Of a stretch of DNA of 19,452 nt, positions 5,676 through 11,621 are shown in pieces. The translations under genes were made by a program, and so were the position numbers. The notes below the pieces were generated by a model, which made no database searches, was not told where the DNA came from, and was given only the letters and a program-made list of their open reading frames with translations. Origin of the DNA: an uncultured Clostridia bacterium (GTDB taxonomy: Bacteria; Bacillota; Clostridia; Oscillospirales; Ruminococcaceae); NCBI GenBank assembly GCA_946533615.1, contig CAMNBY010000284.1, forward strand, positions 1 to 19,452, given 5' to 3'. Numbering within the stretch: the first letter of the stretch is position 1; each line of letters begins with the position of its first letter.

Positions 5676-6293
5676 ATGGAGAAGAGAATGACACTTACCT
5701 ATGAGGTGGGCAGCGGGCTCTACCTCAATATCACAAATAAATGCCCGTGTAACTGTACTTTTTGTATAAGACACAACGGCGACGGCGCCTACGGCTCGGA
5801 TCCGCTGTGGCTCGAGCATCAGCCCACCGCCGAGGAGGTCATCGAGGCAATCAAAAAGCGAGACCTCTCAAAGTATACAGAGGTCGTATTCTGCGGCTAC
5901 GGCGAACCGACCTGCGAGCTGGAGATATTAAAACAGGTCTCGGCCTATATCCGCTCTGTCAGTGATATAAGGATAAGGATAAATACCGTGGGGCTTTCGG
6001 ATCTTATCAATAAGCGCGATACTACCCCCGAATTTGCGGGCGTCTGTGACGCTATCTCAATAAGCCTCAACGCCTCCGACTCCGAGGCCTATGCAAAGGT
6101 GACACGGCCGAGCTTCAAGGGCGTTGACTGCTATAAGGAAATGCTCTCGTTTGCCTCAAGGGTGAAGAATTACGTCCCCGAGGTCGTGTTCACGGTGGTG
6201 GACATTATCGGCGAGGAGGAGATAGCCCGCTCGCAGAAGATAGCCGACGAGATCGGGATCCGACTGAGGGTGAGAGAGTATATCTCCGAATAA
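5676..6293 (+). CDS. Radical SAM protein of the TatD-associated family
   Basis: Cytosolic radical S-adenosylmethionine enzyme of unknown reaction. The 4Fe-4S-binding CxxxCxxC is CPCNCTFC near residues 22-29. YLNITNKC precedes it, and the CGYGEP (SAM-binding GGE-like) motif lies near residue 72. At 205 residues it is a short, single-domain member. The pattern matches the family normally found beside or fused to TatD-type nucleases (TatD-linked rSAM), but no tatD is in this window. Four in-frame ATGs cluster at 5667-5690. The one at 5676 is spaced 9 nt from AAAGGA, while 5667 is too close. A start at 5688, giving MTLTYEV as in relatives, is also possible. It is first in a unit with hisC (45-nt gap) and yfhO. 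Confidence 0.85.
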   Translation: MEKRMTLTYEVGSGLYLNITNKCPCNCTFCIRHNGDGAYGSDPLWLEHQPTAEEVIEAIKKRDLSKYTEVVFCGYGEPTCELEILKQVSAYIRSVSDIRIRINTVGLSDLINKRDTTPEFAGVCDAISISLNASDSEAYAKVTRPSFKGVDCYKEMLSFASRVKNYVPEVVFTVVDIIGEEEIARSQKIADEIGIRLRVREYISE

Positions 6294-6338
6294 TACGGGC
6301 GCTGGCGCCTCTTATATCTATTACTAAAGGTGATCGAC

Positions 6339-7394
6339 ATGAACAGACCATGGCAGAAAAATCTGATAAATATTGAGCCCTATACCGCGGGCGAGCAGCC
6401 CAAGAGCGACGACATAATCAAGCTCAACGCCAACGAGAACCCTTATCCGCCCTCGCCGCTGGTGCAGAAGGCGATAGCCGGGTTCGATGCCGAGAGCCTT
6501 CGGCTTTATCCGCCGATGGACGCAGCGCCCCTCAGAAGAGCGGCGGCCAAGTTCTACGGCCTCGATCCCGAGTGGGTCTTTGCAGGCAACGGCTCCGACG
6601 ATATACTCGCCACCGCCTTCCGCGCGTTTTTCAATTCCCCCGAGCCGATACTCTATCCGGATATAACCTATTCCTTCTATCCCGTCTGGTGCGACCTGCT
6701 GCGGGTGCCCTACAAAACTATCCCCGTTGACAGCAGCTTCTGCGTTCACACGGAGGATTATTATATCCCCAACGGCGGCATAGTCCTGCCGAACCCGAAC
6801 GCCCCCACCACCATCGCGCTGGGTCTCGGAGAGATCGAGGAGCTGCTTGAGCACAACACCGACAGCATTGTTATTATCGACGAGGCCTACGCCGATTTCA
6901 GCGACGTGAGCTGCGTTCCGCTGGTGAAGAAATACCCGAACCTTGTGGTGACGCAGACACTTTCAAAGTCCCGCTCGCTGGCGGGTATGAGGGCTGCCAT
7001 CGCCATCGCCGACCCGTATCTGATAAAGTATCTCGATGCGGTGAAGGATTCCTATAACTCCTATCCCGTGGACGCAGTTGCTATAAAGGCCGCCTGCGCC
7101 GCCTTCGAGGACAGGGAGTATTTTGAGGAGACCTGCCGCCGCGTGATCGCGACCCGTGAGCGGACAGCAGCCGAGCTTCGCAGGCTTGGCTTTATCCTGC
7201 CGGACAGCGGCACGAACTTCCTGTTCGTTACACACCCCGAGCACAAGGCCGAGGACATCTTCCTCTTCCTGCGCGAGAGGGGGATCTACATCAGATATTT
7301 CAAGAAGCCGCGCATCGACAGCTACCTGCGCATAACCGTCGGCACCGACGAGCAGATGGACAAGCTGCTCTCGGCGCTGAGGGAGCTGTGCTGA
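6339..7394 (+). CDS. hisC: Histidinol-phosphate aminotransferase-like PLP enzyme
   Basis: Class I/II fold pyridoxal-phosphate aminotransferase. The usual reaction of the family is conversion of imidazole acetol phosphate and glutamate to histidinol phosphate in histidine synthesis. The 351 residues include NENPYPPSP (33-40), GNGSDD (83-88), LPNPNAPT (150-157, with the PLP-ring Asn), DEAYADF (181-187) and the Schiff-base lysine in TLSKSRSLAGMR (K210, with R218 binding phosphate). The ATG at 6339 has AAAGG 8 nt upstream; the GTG at 6330 overlaps that site. No other his gene is near. The true substrate could therefore be another amino acid such as phenylalanine or threonine-phosphate, though HisC is the best call. 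Confidence 0.85.
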   Translation: MNRPWQKNLINIEPYTAGEQPKSDDIIKLNANENPYPPSPLVQKAIAGFDAESLRLYPPMDAAPLRRAAAKFYGLDPEWVFAGNGSDDILATAFRAFFNSPEPILYPDITYSFYPVWCDLLRVPYKTIPVDSSFCVHTEDYYIPNGGIVLPNPNAPTTIALGLGEIEELLEHNTDSIVIIDEAYADFSDVSCVPLVKKYPNLVVTQTLSKSRSLAGMRAAIAIADPYLIKYLDAVKDSYNSYPVDAVAIKAACAAFEDREYFEETCRRVIATRERTAAELRRLGFILPDSGTNFLFVTHPEHKAEDIFLFLRERGIYIRYFKKPRIDSYLRITVGTDEQMDKLLSALRELC

Positions 7395-7476
7395 GATACA
7401 GCCGCAGGCCCTAAGCTGCTTTTGCGCTGTCCCCGAGTGCGAGCGCCATGATCTGATCGCAAAGGAGAGGAAAGAG

Positions 7477-9861
7477 TTGTTTAAGACAGTGACAAAATTG
7501 ACTAAAGAAAAATATCTGCGCGTCTTCTTTCTTACCTTTTTGGTCTGCGGGATATGCTTCCTGCCGCTCATAGTGCTGAACGGCGGGGATTTCTTTTACT
7601 ACGGCGACTACAACAAGCAGCAGATAATGTTCTATACCCACCTTCACGACCTTGTCAGGGACGGCCTTCCGCAGTGGGATCACGCAGCCGACCTCGGCTC
7701 GGATACGGTGTCGGCTTATTCGTTTTATCTGCTGGGGAGCCCGTTTTTCTGGCTCTCGACCTTGCTGCCCTCAAGGCTCGTGATCGGTGCGATGCCCTGG
7801 CTGATAGCCTTGAAAGCTTCTGCTGCATCGGTCGGCGCCTACGGCTTTATCAGGCGCTTCTGCGGCAATGTTACGGCTTGTGCGGCGGGCGCCGTGCTCT
7901 TCGGGCTCTCCTCCTACAACACCTCGAACCTGATATTCAACCACTTCCACGATGCAGTGCTGATGCTGCCGTTCATGCTCTGGGGGCTGGAATGTCTGAT
8001 GCAGGACGGCAGGCGCGGATTCTTCGCCGTGACCGTTGCGCTTGCGGCCTTCACGAGCTATTACTTCTTCTTCGGCCAGGTGATCTTCATTGCCCTGTAT
8101 TTTGCCGTGGGCGTGTTCACTGGGCATTTCAAACTGACGGCGAAGCGCTTCGGGCTGCTGGCTCTTGAAAGCGTGCTCGGAACGCTTTGCGCGTCTGTCC
8201 TGCTGCTTCCCTCGGCGCTGTCGGTGATGAACAATCCCCGCGTCAGCGATTTCCTTTCGGGCAGCGGGCTCTTCGTTTACCGCTACAAGTCGGTGTACCT
8301 ATACATCATTCAGAATATGCTCGGCCTGCCGAACATACCGCTCATCAGGAATTACGGCGCTGCCCGTGCCAACGAGCTTGACGCCAACTCCTTTGCGTCC
8401 TTTATCCACTTCTTTTCGCTGACGGGAATAATCGCCTATTTCCGCACTGTTAAGGGGCGGGACTTTTTCAAGGTGCTGCTGGGCTGCTGCGGCGTGATGA
8501 TGCTGGTGCCCGTGTTCAATCAGGCGTTCTCGTTCTTTAATGCGGCTTTTTACGGGCGGTGGTTCTATATGCCGCTGCTGATCGGCTGCGCCGTGACGGC
8601 AAAGGCTCTCGAGCTCTGGCGGGAAGAGAAGCTCGACCTGAAACGCGGCTACCTCCCGACGGTGATCGTTACGGGAGCGGCGCTCGCCGTCGAGCTTGCG
8701 CTGGTGCTGCTGTCGAAGAACAGGATAATAAGCCTCGACTTCGAGAACTACACCTACGCCTATATCCAGATAGCCTTCACGGCCTTCTCTCTGGGTATGC
8801 TCGGGCTGGTGCTCTACAAGCCCGAGAGCCCCGACAGGGCTGTTATGCTCGGCAAGATGTTCACCCGCGCGACGGTATTCTGCGGCGTCGGAATGTGTCT
8901 GGTCGTTTGGTGCAGCTACTTTTACCGAGGCCTTTCCGAGGTCGATTACATGAGGGCAACGGCGGAATACGCGGCCTCGGACGACCGTTTGCCCAAGGGC
9001 GGATACTACAGGGTGTCCTCGTCGCCGAACCTTATAAATATGCCCGTGATCTTCGGCTATGACACGGTGCGTTATTTCAACTCGACTGTCGAGCCCTCGG
9101 TGACGGGATTCTACAACGCTGCGGGGATAGAGCGCGTGGCGAAGTCAAGCTACGAGCCGAGCAGCTACCCGCTGATGGCGCTGCTCTCGGTGAAGTATTA
9201 TTACGACGACCCCTACTACGATTCTAACGGCGACATCAAGCCGATCGAAGCGGAGCTCTCGGGCACCCGAGGCACCTACACGGCTCTTTACCAGCAGCAC
9301 GGCCTTGACATTTACGAGAACACCGAGTTCATTCCGATGGGCTTCACGTTTGACAAGTACGTTACCGAGGCTGACCTTGAGGGGCTGAACAGCCACGTCA
9401 GGGAGGCGGTGCTTCTTGATGCTCTGCTCCTGACCGACGAGCAGGCGGGGCGGTACTCGGATATCCTCACCCACTATGAGCTCCCCGAGACAGCGGCTCT
9501 CTTTGCGCAGTACCACGAGGTCTGCGAGGCAAGGCGGTCATCGGCGGCGGAAAACTTCGCCTACACAGACACGGGCTTCACCGCCGAGATCTCCCTCCCC
9601 GAGGACGACCTTGTCTTCTTCTCGGTGCCGTACTCGAAGTGGTGGAAGGCCGAAGTGAACGGCAGGGAAGTCGCGATCGAAGAGGTCGATGGCGGCCTTA
9701 TGGCTGTCCCCTGCGAGGCGGGTCGGTGCGACATTGTCTTTACCTACAAAAACGGCAGCCTTGCCGCCGGCAAGATAATGAGCGCGGTATCAGCCGCACT
9801 GCTTGCTCTCTACATCGCAGTCCCCGCGATCGCAAGGCACCGCCAAAAGCAGACCAAATAA
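7477..9861 (+). CDS. YfhO-family polytopic membrane protein (GT-C glycosyltransferase-like)
   Basis: Large integral membrane protein of 794 residues. Relatives such as Bacillus YfhO and Listeria GtlB transfer sugars from a lipid carrier to extracellular wall polymers, so a role in glycosylating teichoic acid or other surface polymers is inferred. About 12-13 hydrophobic segments are spread over residues 13-490. A long extracytoplasmic domain follows (about 500-765), with one final membrane span near 768-788 and a basic tail. The first outside loop carries GGDFFYYGDYNKQQ, the place of the catalytic acid in GT-C enzymes. The TTG start has AAAGGAG (7461-7467) spaced 9 nt. It lies 82 nt after hisC and ends at a clear terminator. 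Confidence 0.85.
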   Translation: MFKTVTKLTKEKYLRVFFLTFLVCGICFLPLIVLNGGDFFYYGDYNKQQIMFYTHLHDLVRDGLPQWDHAADLGSDTVSAYSFYLLGSPFFWLSTLLPSRLVIGAMPWLIALKASAASVGAYGFIRRFCGNVTACAAGAVLFGLSSYNTSNLIFNHFHDAVLMLPFMLWGLECLMQDGRRGFFAVTVALAAFTSYYFFFGQVIFIALYFAVGVFTGHFKLTAKRFGLLALESVLGTLCASVLLLPSALSVMNNPRVSDFLSGSGLFVYRYKSVYLYIIQNMLGLPNIPLIRNYGAARANELDANSFASFIHFFSLTGIIAYFRTVKGRDFFKVLLGCCGVMMLVPVFNQAFSFFNAAFYGRWFYMPLLIGCAVTAKALELWREEKLDLKRGYLPTVIVTGAALAVELALVLLSKNRIISLDFENYTYAYIQIAFTAFSLGMLGLVLYKPESPDRAVMLGKMFTRATVFCGVGMCLVVWCSYFYRGLSEVDYMRATAEYAASDDRLPKGGYYRVSSSPNLINMPVIFGYDTVRYFNSTVEPSVTGFYNAAGIERVAKSSYEPSSYPLMALLSVKYYYDDPYYDSNGDIKPIEAELSGTRGTYTALYQQHGLDIYENTEFIPMGFTFDKYVTEADLEGLNSHVREAVLLDALLLTDEQAGRYSDILTHYELPETAALFAQYHEVCEARRSSAAENFAYTDTGFTAEISLPEDDLVFFSVPYSKWWKAEVNGREVAIEEVDGGLMAVPCEAGRCDIVFTYKNGSLAAGKIMSAVSAALLALYIAVPAIARHRQKQTK

Positions 9862-9878
9862 TGGGAAACCCCCAAATT

Positions 9879-9912
9879 ACGCGCATTGACTAATCAGTGC
9901 GCGTTTATTTTT
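9879..9912 (+). terminator. Terminator after the yfhO-like gene
   Basis: ACGCGCATTGA (9879-9889) pairs with TCAGTGCGCGT (9894-9904) with one wobble and a 4-nt loop, then TTATTTTTG. Confidence 0.92.
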
Positions 9913-9926
9913 GTGCAAAAAGCCTA

Positions 9927-9956
9927 TTACAAAACCCACCCCGAAAATGCTATAAT
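9927..9956 (+). promoter_or_regulatory. Promoter of the CarD-type gene
   Basis: TTACAA (9927-9932), an 18-bp spacer and TATAAT (9951-9956) preceded by TGC (extended -10). A second, weaker TATAAT-like run overlaps it. Confidence 0.75.
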
Positions 9957-10003
9957 ATAATTGAAAGGCGCTGATAAATACTACTGCGGGGAGGGAAGAG
10001 GAT

Positions 10004-10504
10004 ATGAGATACAGTATTGGTGATCTGGTGGTATATGTACCTGTTGGCGTATGCAGGGTGCAGGGCTTTGAGGACAAGTGCCTTGACGGCCGCACGCATC
10101 GGGAATACATCGAGCTTGTGCCTGAGACGGGAATGAAGACGGTGTGCTATCTGCCTGCGGACATGGCAGATGAGAAGCTGCGCTCTTTGCGTTCGGCGGA
10201 GGAGGTCAACAGGATAATCGAGCAGATACCCGAGATCGAGCCCTGCGAGGCAGCACCGAGAAACGACCGCAGAGTCATGTTCTCGGACATACTCAAGAGC
10301 GACGATGCGCTGAGGATAATCTCGCTTGTAAAGCTGCTGCTGAGCCACCGCTACGAGCGCGAGCAGGCGGGCAAGCATCTTGCGGCGGGAGAAGAGACCG
10401 CCTTGAAGACCGCGCTTGCGATCGTCAGCCAGGAATTTGCGATCGTGCTTGGCATCAGCGAGAACGAAGCTGAGCAGAAGATCTGCGACAAGCTCTCGGC
10501 GTGA
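10004..10504 (+). CDS. CarD/CdnL-family RNA polymerase-binding transcriptional regulator
   Basis: Cytosolic protein that binds the RNA polymerase beta subunit through an N-terminal Tudor-like domain and stabilises open promoter complexes in the studied relatives. The 166-residue protein starts with the family pattern FxxGDxVVYxxxGVCxV (YSIGDLVVYVPVGVCRV). The PxxxAxxxxLR-like segment, YLPADMADEKLRSL, sits near residues 49-62. The second half (about 85-165) is helical and basic, as in CarD. The ATG is preceded by a purine-rich GGGAGGGAAGAGG. It is monocistronic, with its own promoter and a terminator at 10578. A small member with no fused domain, so it is not TRCF. Confidence 0.93.
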   Translation: MRYSIGDLVVYVPVGVCRVQGFEDKCLDGRTHREYIELVPETGMKTVCYLPADMADEKLRSLRSAEEVNRIIEQIPEIEPCEAAPRNDRRVMFSDILKSDDALRIISLVKLLLSHRYEREQAGKHLAAGEETALKTALAIVSQEFAIVLGISENEAEQKICDKLSA

Positions 10505-10533
10505 GGGCTTGATACAATATCACGAAGCTAAAG

Positions 10534-10576
10534 GATATTCCTCCGCCGTCAGTTGGGTACTCATATAGAAGTTTTG
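10534..10576 (+). repeat. Unexplained 43-bp element, copy 1 (left of the acetyltransferase)
   Basis: Blocks GATATTC (10534-10540), CTCCGCC (10541-10547) and TACTCATATAGAAGTTTTG (10558-10576) recur in the same order, inverted, at 11493-11450. In both copies the last block runs directly into a strong but otherwise unrelated hairpin. UAUUC can pair with GGGUA in this copy and with GAAUA in the other. It lies in the 3' region of the CarD gene, ahead of its terminator. Function unknown. Confidence 0.75.
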
Positions 10577-10577
10577 A

Positions 10578-10622
10578 GCCATAGTATTTCTGATATACAG
10601 TCAGAAGTACTATGGCGTTTTT
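10578..10622 (+). terminator. Terminator between the CarD gene and the acetyltransferase
   Basis: A 16-bp stem (10578-10593 with 10601-10616, one wobble), a 7-nt loop, then GTTTTTA. It immediately follows the conserved element. Confidence 0.95.
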
Positions 10623-10623
10623 A

Positions 10624-10652
10624 TTGACTTAAAAGAGAATGTTTGCTATAAT
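10624..10652 (+). promoter_or_regulatory. Promoter of the Vat-like acetyltransferase gene
   Basis: TTGACT (10624-10629), a 17-bp spacer and TATAAT (10647-10652) with an upstream TG (extended -10). It starts just after the terminator, so the gene is an independent unit. Confidence 0.9.
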
Positions 10653-10690
10653 GTTACAAAGACAAATTGAAGTTTATGGAGGTAGATGAA

Positions 10691-11332
10691 ATGAAAGACG
10701 GAATCGTTCCAAATCCGAACAACATTCATCCAATAGCCGGATATGATAAAGAAATATACGTCAAACCGACGATTAAAAATCCGAATATTATCGTCGGACA
10801 TTTCACCTACATTGCAGACTCAGAATTTGAAAGTCATGTAACAAACTATTATCCATGGAGCAGGGATAGGCTTATCATTGGCAAATTCTGTCAGATCGCA
10901 GCAGGTGTTGAGTTTATGATGAATGCTGCAAATCACCAGATGAATGCGGTAACGACATTCCCATTTTATACGCTTGAGGGATGGGAAATGAACGCTCCTG
11001 ATCCGTCTGAAATGCCGTTCAAAGGGGATACTGTGATCGGCAATGACGTTTGGATTGGACAAAACGCAGTGATCCTTCCCGGCGTTCATATCGGCGACGG
11101 TGCGATTATTGGAGCAAACAGCATTGTCGGCAGTGATGTCGATCCGTTTACAATCGTTGTTGGAAATCCATCAAAGCCTTTGAGGAAACGCTTTGATGAT
11201 GAGTTGATTGAACTCCTGCTTCGTTTCAAGTGGTGGGACAAGAGTATAGATGAAATAAACAAATTGATCCCTCTTTTGACTTGCAGCGAATTAGAAGAAG
11301 TCAAGGAAGAAATCAAGAAACGGATAGAGTGA
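10691..11332 (+). CDS. Vat-like xenobiotic O-acetyltransferase (hexapeptide repeat)
   Basis: Trimeric left-handed beta-helix acetyltransferase of the XAT class. Vat relatives acetylate the hydroxyl of streptogramin A with acetyl-CoA and inactivate it. 213 residues. VPNPNNIHPI near the start, KPTIKNPNIIVG (25-36), LIIGKFCQIA (61-70) and the catalytic His in NAANHQM (H82) all follow the Vat layout. Hexapeptide turns follow (GNDVWIGQNAVILPGVHIGDGAIIGANSIV is about 117-146), then the C-terminal KRFDDE and FKWWD. GGAGG (10678-10682) is 8 nt before the ATG at 10691; earlier starts overlap it. It is AT-richer than its neighbours and flanked by inverted repeats, which suggests acquisition. Whether it gives resistance is not shown; CatB-type relatives act on chloramphenicol. 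Confidence 0.88.
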   Translation: MKDGIVPNPNNIHPIAGYDKEIYVKPTIKNPNIIVGHFTYIADSEFESHVTNYYPWSRDRLIIGKFCQIAAGVEFMMNAANHQMNAVTTFPFYTLEGWEMNAPDPSEMPFKGDTVIGNDVWIGQNAVILPGVHIGDGAIIGANSIVGSDVDPFTIVVGNPSKPLRKRFDDELIELLLRFKWWDKSIDEINKLIPLLTCSELEEVKEEIKKRIE

Positions 11333-11352
11333 TATATACTGATTTAGCTTAG

Positions 11353-11398
11353 GGCAACACCGCACAAAGACGTCAGGCGGTCTTTGTGCGGTGTTGCC
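11353..11398. repeat. Perfect 19-bp-arm palindrome flanked by TTAG direct repeats
   Basis: GGCAACACCGCACAAAGAC (11353-11371) and its exact complement (11380-11398) enclose an 8-nt loop. TTAG stands on both sides (11349-11352 and 11399-11402). RNA from it would form a very stable hairpin and could end the acetyltransferase transcript, but no T-run follows. The perfect arms plus 4-bp flanking duplication look like two fused terminal inverted repeats of a transposable element. Confidence 0.7.
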
Positions 11399-11419
11399 TT
11401 AGTAACCGAATAAACACAA

Positions 11420-11451
11420 TGCCCCTGAGTGCTTTCTCACACTCAGGGGCA
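11420..11451. terminator. Hairpin attached to element copy 2
   Basis: TGCCCCTGAGTG (11420-11431) pairs perfectly with CACTCAGGGGCA (11440-11451), loop 8 nt. Read on the reverse strand it follows the conserved 19-bp block and is succeeded by TTGTGTTTATT, a weak T-tract. On the forward strand no T-run follows. Confidence 0.5.
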
Positions 11452-11493
11452 AAACTTCTATATGAGTATTCGCCTTCGGGCGGAGAGAATATC
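11450..11493 (-). repeat. Unexplained 43-bp element, copy 2 (right of the acetyltransferase)
   Basis: Reverse-strand copy of the element at 10534-10576, with the 19-bp core at 11468-11450 identical. On the forward strand it folds as TATTC/GAATA outside GCC-TTCG-GGC, followed by a run of seven Ts (11494-11500), so it probably also works as a forward terminator for the acetyltransferase gene. Confidence 0.75.
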
Positions 11494-11537
11494 TTTTTTT
11501 GTTTGGCGGAGGGCGGCGCGTTTTTGCTGCAAAATAA

Positions 11538-11566
11538 TTGACAAAAACGTTTTCGGGTGCTATAAT
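11538..11566 (+). promoter_or_regulatory. Full-consensus promoter with operator-like palindrome
   Basis: TTGACA (11538-11543), a 17-bp spacer and TATAAT (11561-11566) with upstream TG. The spacer holds the perfect palindrome AAAACGTTTT (11544-11553), which resembles the CG-centred operators of LacI-family regulators. It drives the secreted multidomain protein. Confidence 0.9.
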
Positions 11567-11621
11567 TCAAAAGGAGATCAGGTCGGATCAGATCTGTTTA
11601 CGACTTTTAAGGAGGCTGAAA

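Noticed and set aside
5469..5819. Reverse frame of 116 codons over the radical SAM leader
   Set aside because: It crosses the promoter region and the start of a clear gene, with no ribosome site; best seen as repeat-derived.
6298..6311. Short GGCGC-TG-GCGCC hairpin between the radical SAM gene and hisC
   Set aside because: The stem is only 4-5 bp and no T-run follows, so it is not treated as a terminator; the genes are taken as one unit.
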